From: Carposina sasakii
Taxonomy: Eukaryota; Arthropoda; Insecta; Lepidoptera; Carposinidae
NCBI GenBank assembly: GCA_014607495.2
Contig: CP053161.1
Coordinates: 12,843,115 to 12,907,114, forward strand
Direction: 5' to 3'
DNA length: 64,000 nt
The notes under the pieces are model-generated. The model saw only the letters and a list, made by a program, of their open reading frames with translations, was not told the origin of the DNA and searched no databases. Shown here piece by piece: positions 11,431 to 22,628 of the stretch (its first letter is position 1; every line of letters begins with the position of its first letter). A program made the position numbers and the translations under genes.

Positions 11431-11693
11431 TTAAGCCTCGAGCGCTCGAGCACACCTGATGCGTATGCGTACACGTAAGCGTAAACGTACACGTAGGTAC
11501 CTCTGAGTTGTAATGTATGGAACTGTATAGGCACGGGCAGACCGGATGAGTATGCGTAGACGTAAGCATAGACGTCAAGCGGTGTGTCCTGTCTTCCTGT
11601 CTTATACAGTTCCCTACATTACAACTCAGAGGTATGTATAGGTACGTCTACGCTTACGTGTGCACATACGCATCCGATGTGCTCCAGGCTTAA
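11431..11693. mobile_element. Foldback element (263 bp)
   Basis: Ends TTAAGCCTCGAGC on the left and GCTCCAGGCTTAA on the right. A 31-nt inverted pair with one mismatch lies at 11499-11529 and 11603-11633 (core CTCTGAGTTGTAATGTA). Outer blocks GCGTATGCGTACACGTAAGC and their complement also pair. No coding capacity and no clear target duplication. Confidence 0.7.
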
Positions 11694-11839
11694 TATGTAA
11701 TTAAAATGATGAAACGAAGCGATATCCAACACTTTTTAATTACCAAATTCGGACCAAAGAATAAAACGGCGAATTGATAGACCAGAAAAAGAATGTTTTG
11801 ATTTAAATAGACACATATGTGTACACGTGGCTTTGTTCA

Positions 11840-12065
11840 CGGAATGGGGTAGGCCAGATCATAAAGAGATCCCACAGCTACGGGGGCTACAACCAAAGCA
11901 CGAGGACAGATGTAAATGATCAGTTACATGTTGCTAGCGGAGCATCACCTATGAGTAAGAGAATGCCCAAGTCCATTACGACATCTTACGATATGCACGG
12001 AAGGATGTGTTTACTTGAATTCGTCAGCTGCATCTCCTTCCGTGCATGTCGTAAGAGTCAACTAG
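11840..12065. repeat. Dispersed repeat G with short inverted pair
   Basis: Shares GTTGCTAGC, CTTACGACATG-like and CAGCTGCATCTCC blocks with the other repeat G copies. Within it, ATGCACGGAAGGA (11993-12005) faces its exact complement TCCTTCCGTGCAT (about 12034-12046), forming a small hairpin. Confidence 0.55.
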
Positions 12066-13953
12066 AAAAAACACCATTTCCTGTAGAACTTATAGGTACT
12101 AACTATTTATTCGGTATTTTAATAATAAGTTTATTCGTGTATCATAATAACCTATTCTAATACAATGTTTCCCTGTCTCTTAAACTAGGAGAAATCCTGT
12201 AACATAAGAGACAGTGACTTCCCATTATAGTAGGTATACAAAATAAGGTTAAGTGGAGAACTAGGTATAGAAAAATTACTGTCACTTGACTGAAGAAAAA
12301 TAACGCATATCTAAAGTTAGACTTAAGTTTAGTTCCAAAACATTTTATAATCAATATGCGTATTATTATTATCTATCGCTTCGTTTTGCTAGAAGAAAAT
12401 CATAATAATCTCAATAACATTAATTCCTATACAATGGCCGAACGAGTTCAGGACGGTTCTGACCGGCGCGATCTGCCTCACTCCGGTTTCATCCGGATAA
12501 GTGCGGTAAGCGATCTGCCGTCTGAGGGAAGGACTATGAGGATGTGATCTAATGATTATTGTTTCTGTTGTCGGGGTAATGCACGATACAAGTGAAGAGC
12601 GAGATGGCATGAGTGGACTGTATTCTGTTTACTAAGTAATTAAAATTAAAGTGGTAATTGAAAGCACTGAAAGGTTTAGACACTTCTTTCTATTTCTTAG
12701 TTCCAAAACATTACAACGTTACAAATTTAGTGCCTTAAATTATAATACATTGTATATATGTTGTTTTGCCAACAGCTGTAGCATTGGTGCCCGGTGGAAT
12801 AAGATAATTATGATAGAGGCTAAATGTTAGCCAGCAGGCGTAGCACATCTCATTCCAGGGTAGGTACTTACATAGGGTGAGAGCGATATTACAGTCCACA
12901 AATCCAAAATCAAATCCATGTAAAGCAGATACCGGGTAGATAGAAAAAGCGATAGAAAACATCGTATATCTTGTCGATGGCTGTTATTTCGAAATAGAAT
13001 ATTATCAGAGATCAGAGAAAATTGATTTTTTTTCCTTTTACATTGCTATTGGGTTGCTTTTGCTAGATACGTAATAAGGTGGCATCACGGGGTTTGCTGG
13101 ACTATGTTATCGCATATCCACGATATACTTCCTTCATGATTTTCCCTCATTACTGGTCTTAGCAAATTATGTGCTGCGTTTTTTTTGCCAATTTAACGGT
13201 TCTCTGGATACTTTGTTGTTAATGTTGGTGGCGGATTAACTTTGTTGCTTTATGTGTGTTTTTGTATTAGAAGCGTTTGTGGGCGCTTGTTAGACATTGG
13301 ACAAATAGCCTGTAGGTATGTTTTCACCCGTATCTCCAATTGTGGTATTTAATAGGGCATTGGTTTGGTATGTAGATATAGGCATGAGTTTTGTTCTTTC
13401 GCCTACAAGTTGTAAGTAGAGGTTTAGTTTAAGAAATTCAACACCAGGATTTCATCCTGTATCACAATATTGAAAAGAATAACATTCGAATGAAAATTAA
13501 AAATATTTCTATTAAATCCAAGTTAAGTTAATCTACATTAAGCCATAGTAAATTCTTTAGGAACTACATGTTTACACTAAAACTCAGTTTCATAGGAAAA
13601 AAAACTCTTCTTTAAGATTTCGTTACGATGTCACTAACACCCTGTATTTTCTTGAACTTTTCAATATCCTTTTGATATTTGCTTTAAGGCGCTCCAATAG
13701 ACGAAATTTAGGTATTTGAGGGGGTTGAGGTAGACGTAACTGCGGGGCGCCCCCCGCAACCAGCCCAATCTGCCGCGGACGTCCTTATTCTGTCGCCATC
13801 CGTATTCTGGTTGATTTCGGGATTAATTGACTGTTCCCACTGAACGCGTACTCACGACGACTGGTCAAACTGAACGCAACGTAGGTACCTAATATTACTA
13901 GTTGTTGCTTCGAGGTCGGAATACAGCTATATTAGGGCATTAATTCAATGTTA
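12066..13953. other. Non-coding DNA, nothing recognised
   Basis: AT-rich with scattered short open frames that overlap on opposite strands and show no domain. A GC-rich spot lies at about 13741-13790 (GGGGCGCCCCCCGC). Confidence 0.45.
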
Positions 13954-14226
13954 TACAGGATGATTTTTGGTCGTCAATTTTCCCGAAAAGACTGCGTTTT
14001 TCTGCATAAATGCACATAGACGCTCGTAGCAAGATTTTTTTCACGAGAAATAATTAATATCTGTCTATAAAAAATTAGCATAAACACTAGACACTATAAA
14101 TTTCGCCAGATCAAGTAATTAAAATAATAATAAAAAAACCAGCATTTTTTTTGGCATAAACTGACTTTATTTGATGTATAGAGTACGTACCCTTCGTTAA
14201 TGGTGGCCACAAAAAAACACCCTGTA
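13954..14226. mobile_element. MITE family A, internally deleted copy
   Basis: Left end TACAGGATGATTTTTGGTCG, right end ACACCCTGTA, followed by TA. Relative to 2231-2613, read in the opposite orientation, a block next to the GTTCCCGAAAA segment is missing and the length is 273 bp. Both ends are retained, so it may have stayed mobile after deletion. Confidence 0.8.
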
Positions 14227-14585
14227 TATTTACGTATAGTATTACGTATTAAAAAAGTATCTTTTGCACTTTTTCTTCGCATCTATTTTAATTACGTTAA
14301 GTTTTAAATTCATTCGTTTGCACAATTTCATTAAAAAAAGGGATACAAATTAAAGGGGTAAAATACTAGATATTCACGTATTGATACTAAATTTAATTAA
14401 TAACAGAGTAATGATTCAGGCTATTTAATATTAATAGGTTCAGGTGTATTAAAACGTGAAAGTAAAAGTCAGGTTTTGGAAAAGGTGTTTCTTAAAACGA
14501 CTCTGACATCACACAAATCACTGGCCCTGCAAGACGTTTTTTACGTCGGCTTGCCTTACCTACGCAGCTTTAAAAATAATACAAT

Positions 14586-14754
14586 AATGAGGGATTTTTT
14601 TGACAAGTTAAAATAACAGTAAAAAATACATGGCGTGAGCGAATCACACTCCCCAGCTCCTCCCCCCTACACCTCTCCCTGTACGTTCGCTCACGCCATC
14701 GATGTATGTAATTTGTATTATTTTTTTTACATAGTTGTCAGAAAATCCCTCATT
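14586..14754. mobile_element. Foldback element (169 bp)
   Basis: Ends AATGAGGGAT and ATCCCTCATT; the inner blocks TTTTTTGACAA and TTGTCAGAAAA also face each other. A second inverted pair, ACATGGCGTGAGCGA and TCGCTCACGCCAT, surrounds a C-rich core (CTCCTCCCCCCTAC). It is non-coding and likely a short DNA transposon derivative. Confidence 0.72.
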
Positions 14755-16121
14755 GCTAACATCAAATAGATAATTATGTGTGACGAGACCCTTATTAAGA
14801 TAGAACATGTAAACGTCACAAAGTTTTTCATCGCGTTCGCTGCCGTTCGCGCTCGCTCGCGAACACTGACACTTGGAATACAGTGGAATACATATATCAG
14901 GCACATCCAATTTTATAGACGATTTTTATATTCTCGGCTGTATTTTTGTTCGTTGCCTACTTACGTATTGTCTCGATCGTCAAGTAAATATGTGATAAGC
15001 ATTGAGGATACATACTAATAATTTTTTTTTTAGAATGTTGAAGGGCCACATCGCCTGAGCATGGTATTTTGGCCAAATATTAGTACTTGCGATAAAGGGA
15101 AAGAGACGTCATGTGCAAAAAACGTAATTTACAATTTATTTCCGATGATTACAGATGCGGTCCCAAATGGGGTTTTTGTTAACAAATCTAATAGGTTTGT
15201 ATTAATTTAAAAACTTTTTTGTATTAGTGTTGGTTTGTATTAATTTAATTTACTTTGGTAATATAACTTGGTTTTGTGAATTCGTCGCTTTATATAATTG
15301 GAATCTCTCTTACTGACCTCACGTTACGCATGCTGATCATATACAGGGTGTAAAAAAGGTAAGCGAAAAGGTATAAATAACTAGATTAATCAATCTCAGT
15401 CTCAGCTGATTGTCTGTACCTACAAGAAATATGTCTGAAGAAATTCCACTTCAGTACATCCTGTGCTTAGTCAGGCGAGACGTGATGAAACGAAAGCTTT
15501 TTAACAAATGAAATCCTGCTGTTACCTCCTTCCTCCCTAGCTTTATATTGCAGATAAAAAAAACTAGGGTAGTCTGTCGCAACTGTCTTAAATTATTACT
15601 TAGTTCTTAAATTATTGTAAGAAAAGATCAATAAATACCTAGCTACGTTAAAAATATCTAAAATCGCTATATTATTTTACCGGTATCCATCTTATTTTAC
15701 AGTCGGTACTTAAATACCTACATACTAGCTTTCATCTCACGGCTACGGCTGAGATCGTTTATGTCCGTTAGTCTGCTGATTTGTACTGGGTTGTGATAAC
15801 GAATTCAGGGTTCAATTCTTTGATCAAGCAAAAGTAGTTTGGGTTTGTGATCATCAACTAAACCGCTAAATCTAAATAAGCATGCCTACAAAACAAAAAT
15901 CGTTGGTGTCGTATCGACATAATCTCCAAAATTACGAAAATGTTAATAACTTTCTTTTCCAGCCACTATGAACCGAAATTCTTGCTGATAATGATTAAGT
16001 AATTAAAACTCTATCTATTACAAAGACATTTTTTCAAACATAAACACTCAAATTCGCTTTCAGGTAAAGCATTGTATGGGACCTTGCCTATGTTCTTTGT
16101 CTCTTTTTATTTTATTATAAA
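14755..16121. other. Non-coding DNA with family B fragment
   Basis: No gene supported. A short left-end piece of family B (TACAGGGTGTAAAAAAGGTA) is at about 15344-15370. Confidence 0.45.
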
Positions 16122-16287
16122 ATTATTAATAAAGAAATGGAAAAAATTCTTCACCCGAGTGGGAATCGAACTCACGACCACTGCATACCGTGCCAGTTGC
16201 TCTAACCACTCAGCTACCGGGTCAATTACGCGGATGACGAATTTTACCATCTCTTTTAAAAATTACATATTGGCAACGTTATTTTTT
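16122..16287 (-). mobile_element. SINE family D (minus copy)
   Basis: On the minus strand, ACCCGGTAGCTGAGTGGTTA begins a tRNA-like region (16152-16222) with box B GTTCGATTCCCACTCGGGT. The tail is GAAGAATTTTTTCCATTTC. Upstream of the tRNA-like part, about 60 bp (AACGTTGCCAATATGTAATT, then GATGGTAAAATTCGTCATCC) is shared with the copy at 45602-45775, so the repeat unit starts before the tRNA head. Confidence 0.8.
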
Positions 16288-16477
16288 CATCCCGATAGCT
16301 ATACACTATTATATAGTATAGCTATACTCTTTTTATTATATAAGATAGGTATTTATGGAAATGAACAGTCAGCAGTGCAGCTTAATTTTCTATTTAACGA
16401 GTTGAAAATACCTCTAGTTGAATACTTGTAATACTGCTGGGCAAAGGCCTCCTCTATTTGACCCCACACTTGTCTTG

Positions 16478-16622
16478 TTCCCGCTATAGTGGCACAAACT
16501 GGCTGATACGAGTACACTTACAAACTACATCATTTACATCTACCCCCGCTATGATAAACGTGGCTACTACTTCTCCTTTATGATCCTGCAGTTTTGGCTA
16601 CCCTATTTCGGAAACACAGCGC
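16478..16622. repeat. Dispersed repeat G fragment
   Basis: Shares the CTGCAGTTTTGGCTACCCT and TTCGGAAACACAG blocks with 4080-4140 and 56110-56150. Non-coding. Confidence 0.5.
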
Positions 16623-16633
16623 CGCCGTGTGTA

Positions 16634-16887
16634 TACAGGGTGTAACAGAAAAGATATGTAAATAGCCCACTATAGAGAACCTATTTCCAAAATTTAAGAT
16701 TGGAAATCACATGTTTATTTTTCAAGATTGTATGAACATTTCTGAATTGTGTAGGTAATTGTAATTCTCCATTCTATGTAGAAAAATAAACATGTGATTT
16801 CGAGTCTCAAATTTTGCGGGTAGGTTCTTTTTACTGGACTATTCACATAGCTTTTCGCTTAACATACCCCTTTTGTTACATTCTGTA
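16634..16887. mobile_element. Foldback MITE family B, full-length copy
   Basis: Left TACAGGGTGTAACAGAAAAG, right end TTGTTACATTCTGTA, with TA on both flanks (16632-16633 and 16888-16889). The 254-bp element folds into a hairpin, as at 7538-7801. The left arm lacks the GTATGTTAAGCG block that is retained on the right. Confidence 0.85.
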
Positions 16888-17328
16888 TATGTATGTATTA
16901 AGCTACAGCAATCCTGAACGTTATCATAACGTTTCAATACAAATCCCGGCGTAACCGGTAAAGTGGACCCTAGCATTTTGCAATAATAAACAATCTCCAA
17001 CTCCCGAAACATTGAAATGAAAAGCGAAACGGCTGGATAACAGCTCTCGTAACAGAAATGAGCCAACAATCCGATTTAAATTGTATAACTCTGGTAATAC
17101 TTTTTGTTTAGAGTACGAGTTTAAAATGGCAGTATTCGTAAAGGTACATGGATTTTAACCCTTTCCACGCAATTCCAAAAAGCTCTCTAACGACCCTAAA
17201 ATGAAATTCTAATTAGGTGCATACTTCTCTTATAGAAAATGTTTTTATAATATCTATCTATTTAACTTCCTTATAAACTGAGTCCATTTAAATAGGAAAT
17301 TATTCTTGTATTGTAATATTATATTGGA

Positions 17329-17480
17329 TATCAATGTTTGTTTCCCAGTCATGGATGTTTCTATACTTATCTATGTATTTATATACCGTTGCTTAGTACC
17401 CACGATACAAGACCTTAGGGATCTTAATGTGGGACTAGGTTAATGTGTTGTGTAGTGTGTGAATATTTATTTATTTAGTT
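17329..17480 (+). mobile_element. SINE family A, 5'-truncated copy
   Basis: Starts in the body (AATGTTTGTTTCCCAGTCAT) and ends with GGGACTAGGTTAATGTGTTG plus an A/T-rich TATTTATTTATT tail. The tRNA-like head is missing. Confidence 0.8.
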
Positions 17481-18423
17481 AGCTGATCTAATAATCTGTA
17501 GAAATTTTACGATTTTTGATTTATTTAAGTACTCAGTTTTTTAACTTGAAGGAAATAAAATCTTTGCTTTATGCATTTCTTGTAACCTTATTCTTTATTG
17601 TCAATGCATAAGTTACGGGCAACGTGATTAACTGGGCATTATCAATAAGGACCGGCCTTTGTTAATAATGCGGTGGTCAAAGTGATTAATTTAACATAAT
17701 ATTATGAAGGCGCTTATCTCTATATTTATTTACACTAAACACGTATATACTATTTTTATATATTTACCTTTTTCGGCGGATCCGAATCTGGCAATATAGG
17801 TTAGAAGAATGAGGCGGCGGCGAACGCCGTTACATGTTTAAGTTTAAGACGATATCACTATGAATCACTATTCATAATGGCCGGGAAAAGTGATTAATCA
17901 TGCTGTTTTAATCACATTGTCCAATTGAGTCGGGTATTGTGAATACAGACCGGAGCTTATTAATAGTGTCCGGACTTATCAAATTTCCCGTAACACATAC
18001 GAAAGGGCGGGCTTATCTCCGCAGAAGTTTAAAAATGAAATGGTTGAAAAGGTTAAATGATACTATCAACTCATATTACCTACTATAGTTATGATTATAT
18101 CGATATTATTGTTCAAAAGTATACAAAACATAATGCTTTAAACACTATATTCTTAATACCTTTACGAAATAAAAATATTACACCATACTCGTATACACTG
18201 GTGATATACAGTTTCTTTCAAAGTGTTTGCTTATATATCATAAGCCAGGTAAGTCCTAATAGTAACTGAGTGCATAGTTTAATTTATATTTCATCTGTAG
18301 CAGGCTCGAGTACGTCTAGACATGCTAACTCATTATTAAAGCCCACTTTAAGCCTGGGTCTGCATAAAGAACATCGCCATGAGTGGAGTCTCTAAAGTGT
18401 GAAGTATACTGAGTACCTATAAG
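17481..18423. other. Non-coding DNA, nothing recognised
   Basis: AT-rich sequence with no supported gene. Several GTGATTAAT- and GTCCGG-type short motifs recur at 17620-17970 but form no clear unit. Confidence 0.4.
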
Positions 18424-18590
18424 CAGCGCCGGCCCCAAGTAAATTTTAGAATAGAGCAAGATTCAATTATGGCGCCTCTCCTGTTTGCTCCTAATATAAT
18501 AATATATACCTGTATCTTTACCATTTAGGCGCCCTCTCTAGGATTTGACGCCTGGAGCGACTGCTCCGTTCGCCTAATGGGCCGGCACCC
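18424..18590. repeat. Short foldback repeat with GCGCCGGCCC ends
   Basis: Left end GCGCCGGCCC and right end GGGCCGGCAC are near-complements enclosing about 165 bp that includes two GGCGCC sites and a GCCTGGAGCGACTGCTCCG palindrome-like core. Probably a small non-autonomous element. Confidence 0.5.
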
Positions 18591-18814
18591 GTGTCACTGT
18601 TAATCAGTAGAAAATCAAGATATATCAAGTAGAATAAAGCGATACTGCTGTTCTACAGCGTCTGCGCACACTATGATACATGCCTATACATACACACCTA
18701 TCATCTTGATCTTAGCATATCTAATATGCACCAATGTGTCATCAAATGTCACCAATTTAGTCCATTGGTTCGTTCAGGGCGTCTGGGTATTATCTACCAT
18801 TCGTTGCAGCTATA

Positions 18815-18885
18815 TACTTGATGTATTTTATGTATAGAGTACTTACCTCTTGTAAACGGTGGCAAATATAAAAAAAAACCTGTAT
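18815..18885. mobile_element. MITE family A end fragment
   Basis: Retains GATGTATTTTATGTATAGAG, GTAAACGGTGGC and the AACCTGTA end of family A. The rest is lost. Confidence 0.6.
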
Positions 18886-19214
18886 GTCTCTAAATAACTT
18901 GCCATCTATCCTCTCCACATTACCTAGAGTGGATGAACGTCTTTGCTTAAATTTGTACTAAAAGCTATTAATAATATTCGACTCCATCAACTCTGTTCTA
19001 TTCAGCGTCACGTGAGACCTGAATATCAGCGCTGAAACGGCGGTTTGTTCAATGCACGTCGTACATGCGACATGCTAACATTAATTAGATACCGCTCCTG
19101 TGGCTATAAGCTACGCAAATCTAACAGGAATTCATAATATTTATTATATTCGCTAACTCAACGTTATCGGCCATTCTGCGGTTGGTGGAACATTCTCGAT
19201 ATATATCTTAGGCA

Positions 19215-19535
19215 GGTTATAGACTTCCATTGAGGGGTCGCCCACCACCGGGCCCTACACCCTCCGCTGACCCTCGGAGCTGCCGACTCATGGTCACGAA
19301 CACAAGACACTACTGTCGCAACGAGAAGCCAGATCCAAGCACCTAGCATGCAACCATAAATACACAGCTGCTAATCCGAAAACCAATTAAAATTGTTAAT
19401 TGACATATGTTTCGCCAACACCCGTGGCATCATCAGGATTAGTTTTTCATGTTAGTTCTAACTACCAAACCAACTAACTAACAACTAAGACTTGGTTAGA
19501 TTGAACTTCCGAATAGTGACGCCTGATACAATTAA
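19215..19535. repeat. Dispersed repeat E, rearranged copy
   Basis: Contains CCATTGAGGGGTCGCCC, CCGGGCCCTACACCCTCCGC, GAAGCCAGATCCAAGCACCT and AGCATGCAACC in one orientation. It ends with ACTTCCGAATAGTGACGCCT in the opposite relative orientation to the copy at 59340-59610. The block TATGTTTCGCCAACACCCGT is also shared with that copy. This family forms the perfect palindrome at 56989-57242. Confidence 0.65.
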
Positions 19536-19599
19536 ATATTTAAATTTAAAAGAGTTATAACGTTATATTATAACCGTGTATACTACCTATTATATCATC

Positions 19600-19755
19600 A
19601 TCATTATATTAGCCATGAGAAGTCCACTGCTGAACATAGGCTTTCCCCAACAACCTCCATTCCGACCGGTCGGAAGCGGCCTGCATCCAACCGATACCCG
19701 CGACCTTGGCTTAGCGTCCGTCCATCTCGTGGGTGGCCTTCCCACTTTAGAACCT
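19600..19755 (-). mobile_element. RTE-like LINE 3' end (minus copy)
   Basis: On the minus strand it matches the coding tail seen at 9611-10010: the GGAAGGCCACCC, GGTTGGATGCAGGC, CCGACCGGTCGGAATGG and GAGGTTGTTGGGG blocks, with an ATGATGATG-type tail at the low-coordinate end. It is diverged, with frame breaks. Confidence 0.75.
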
Positions 19756-20173
19756 TTCGGCTCGATCGGCCATCGGTTTTTTAGGCTATGTGCCCTGCCT
19801 ATTAGCTTGCTGGGCTGTTGGGCTATGTCGGTGACCTTTATACGTCTACGGATCTCCTCATTTCTGACCTACATGTATATTATGTTATTCAAAATGCCTA
19901 TATGTTTTATAATGTGCTTTCCTGCGATGGTTATCAAAGGTGCAGACTGCCATTCTTTGGTATTCAAATCCGGACATATAAATGTACATTTCAAGTTAGG
20001 ATGGCCATAGAATGGACTTCAATGGTTATCTCATACAAAATCAAATATTATGGGCAGTTCTAGATTAAGAATAAACAGAATGGTCATAGCGAATCAACGT
20101 GAGTAATAAATAACCGCCTATTTAAATTTATATAGGACATAAGGTACCTACGAGTACATAAATTGCCTAATTT

Positions 20174-21114
20174 CTATAGGTGTAACAAAAGGAACGCTAT
20201 GAATGTAGCCCTATATATAAGGTCTATACAAAATTAGTAATTATCTTTTGACACGAAAATAGGTACATTCTCGAATATATTCTCGAATTATGTATGGAAC
20301 AGCTGATGTTTTTCACTATTTCGGAGTTGGTCCCATTGTGAAAGTTGTAAAGCTGTAACAAACCGTATGTATTCGTTACTGAGTAACGGGTACTGCATTA
20401 AGTACGGAGTAATGAAACGTTACCCAGGAATTCGTCTCGTTACTCGCATGTTTCGTATCATGGTATCATGGGTTTCGGATCGAAAGTGGTGTATTAATAC
20501 GTTTGTTTTTGATCGTATGTTCTACCAATGCGCGTGATGCGGTTCATTTAAATCGCTTATTTCAAAGAACGGGGATTAGGTTTGTTTAAAGTACTTATAT
20601 ATTTTTTTAAATCGACAAAGTTTTTTACTGTTTTGTACTATTCTTTGTAATATAATTTAAGTTTGTGGTTAAAATTTTCTAAATAGTGAATCTATTGCAA
20701 ATTTGGTATATTATGTCGACAGTTCACGTCGATTCGACTCGTTACCATACTACAGTTACTGTATCATATGCGGTATCAGAAGTAACGAGTTCGGTAACGA
20801 TACGATAGTAACGAGTACTCATGGTCAAAGTAACGAATACATACGGGTAGCCTTTAATTAGTTACTTTTACACTTCTAGAAAGTTGTTTCTTTTTACCTA
20901 CCTAGTTTCGGTCAAAAGATAATCACTAATTTTAAATAGACCTTATATACACTCTATCAACAAAAATTTGAGACTCGAAATCACCATGTTTATAAGTATT
21001 TCAAAATTGTATTAACATTTTATGCGGTCTATACTATGCAAAACAAATGAGATTTCGAGTCTCCTAAAATTTCGTGCATTTCGCATAACGTACTCCATTT
21101 GTTACACCCTGTAT
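20174..21114. mobile_element. Nested foldback complex in a family B copy
   Basis: Outer ends match family B: GGTGTAACAAAAGG on the left and TTTGTTACACCCTGTA on the right at 21114. Inside is a second inverted pair: a 34-nt block at 20219-20252 (GTCTATACAAAATTAGTAAT core) faces 20911-20944. Inside that lies a third element with its own terminal repeats (20363-20846). The layering indicates successive insertions into one hairpin-forming element. Confidence 0.7.
20363..20846 (+). mobile_element. Inverted-repeat element K, copy 1
   Basis: Perfect 17-bp terminal inverted repeats CCGTATGTATTCGTTAC at 20363-20379 and complement at 20830-20846. Similarity to the second copy continues a little outward (GTAACAAA), so the true ends may lie some 12-15 bp further out. 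The interior has many GTTACTCG and CGAGTAAC subterminal motifs. A second copy in inverse orientation is at 24605-25033. Subterminal motif repeats of this kind are typical of hAT-like elements, but no target duplication is clear. Confidence 0.72.
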
Positions 21115-21580
21115 ATAAAGTGCATTTAAGTAAGTAGACTTGGCTGACAATGTCTTTTAACAATTCATTGTAAAATCTCACTACCTGACAATGTATTTTC
21201 CCTCATCCGAGGGTGTGTTAACAGGTTATTAATCTTGATATCCCTTGAGTTTTCATTAAGACTGCAAGATTGATTGGTAGCAGCCGTCGTCGTCTCTCTC
21301 CGAAGTAACGAATTGTTCATTACAGTGTCTCAATAACGAAGTCCCACGGATATTTATGGAACTAGAAGAAATGTATGATACTGTACTAGATGATAAGTAT
21401 ACTAACGACTATGATGGGGGACTTGATAACTGAAACGAAGTACCTGTACGAGAGTGTGTGTTTTGCTCCATTTCGGTAGATTTGATAAATAGATGCTTTG
21501 AAGTGAATTGGTCTAATTTGCGATATATTGTCGAACGTGTATTTATTTATCGTGGCATTCGTGGCTTTACATAAGAGTTG
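21115..21580. other. Non-coding DNA, nothing recognised
   Basis: No gene or shared repeat is recognised between the family B end and the 62-bp element. Confidence 0.4.
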
Positions 21581-21588
21581 CTTTGAGT

Positions 21589-21650
21589 GGGTTTTGGGGC
21601 GTTTCGGTCCGCAGACCGAAACACGAGCGGACCGAAACGCCCCAAAACCC
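21589..21650. mobile_element. 62-bp palindromic micro-element with 8-bp target duplication
   Basis: Two perfect 24-bp arms (21589-21612 and 21627-21650; outermost bases GGGTTTTGGGGCGTTTCGG) separated by 14 nt. It is flanked by identical CTTTGAGT at 21581-21588 and 21651-21658. The 8-bp duplication shows it arrived by transposition rather than arising in place. It has no coding capacity. The loop repeats part of the arm (GACCGAAAC). Confidence 0.85.
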
Positions 21651-21834
21651 CTTTGAGTTAACTACGAGTATGTGCAAAAGGAGACAATAGGAAAACTTTA
21701 CTAGAGCTCCCACGACATTTATGAGTGAACACCAAAAGATACCCACGAAGATCCCATAGACACGTTTAGTAAAGCGGAGTAGTGCAGAAATGATCTATAT
21801 CAGAATATGTTGCTAGGTCCTTAGTATATTAGTA

Positions 21835-22471
21835 TACAGGGTGTAACAAAAAGGGTATGTTAAGCGAAAAGCTATGAATATAGCTCATTATAAAGAACCT
21901 ATTCCCAAAATTTAACACTCGAAATCACATCTTTATTTTTCAAGATTGTATGAACATGCCTGACTTGTTTAGAAATTACTACTTAACTGGAAAAATAAAT
22001 TATTATTATTATTATGCTTTATTGTACACAGTAAAGTTTTCACAAATAAAGTTTATGACAAAGAAAATTTACAAAGGCGTGCTTATCTCTAAAAGAGATT
22101 TCTTCCAGCAAACCAACCGTGAAAGAGAAATTAACATAAGAGGTACTCGTAGGTATGTGTGCACACAAACAGACCAATAAACTAAATAATTAAATAAAAG
22201 AAAAGACATAAACCTAAAATAAACAAAAATATCTAAATAGACTACATAAACATAAATACCTAAATAAAACGCATAAACATAGATAAGCATAGATAAATAG
22301 TATACATACTAAAGGATAAAAATAACATCAAATGTAAGTATATTGGTATACAATAGTAAGAAACCTTTGATAAACATTTGATTTCGAATCTCAAATTTTG
22401 GGAATAGGTTCTCTATAGTTGGCTATTTTCATAGCTTGTCGCTTAACATACCCCTTTTGTTACATCCTGTA
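21835..22471. mobile_element. Family B MITE split by a LINE tail
   Basis: Left half from TACAGGGTGTAACAAAAAGG (21835) to about 21998, right half from about 22375 to CATCCTGTA at 22471. The interior 375 bp is foreign: a LINE 3' end on the minus strand plus A/T-rich repeats. Confidence 0.78.
22000..22180 (-). mobile_element. LINE 3' untranslated end inside family B
   Basis: On the minus strand: TCTCTTTTAGAGATAAGC, ACGCCTTTGTAAATTTTC, then TGTACAATAAAGCAT and a (TAA)n tail. This resembles the 3' UTR of the jockey/CR1-like LINE at 51380-51460 (GAGATCTCTCATAGAGATAA, CTTTGTACAATA). A degenerate ATAAACATA-rich tract follows to about 22300. Confidence 0.65.
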
Positions 22472-22551
22472 TAGTCCAAGTTTCTTAGTATATTTAGTAT
22501 AAAAAAATATAAAAAATATAGTAAGTAGCATAGTTCAAACATAATATTTAG

Positions 22552-22628
22552 GACGGCCGACTGGTTTAGTTGGTAGTGACCCTGCCTACGACGCCATAGG
22601 TCCTGGGTTCGAATCCCGGTAGGTGCAA
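22552..22628 (+). mobile_element. SINE family A, head only
   Basis: tRNA-like head GGCCGACTGGTTTAGTTGGT through GGGTTCGAATCCCGGTAGGT, then sequence breaks away. A tRNA gene is unlikely because the same head carries a SINE body elsewhere. Confidence 0.8.

Noticed and set aside
22552..22628. A tRNA gene with intact boxes A and B
   Set aside because: Identical heads carry a common SINE body at 35041-35266 and 50966-51208.
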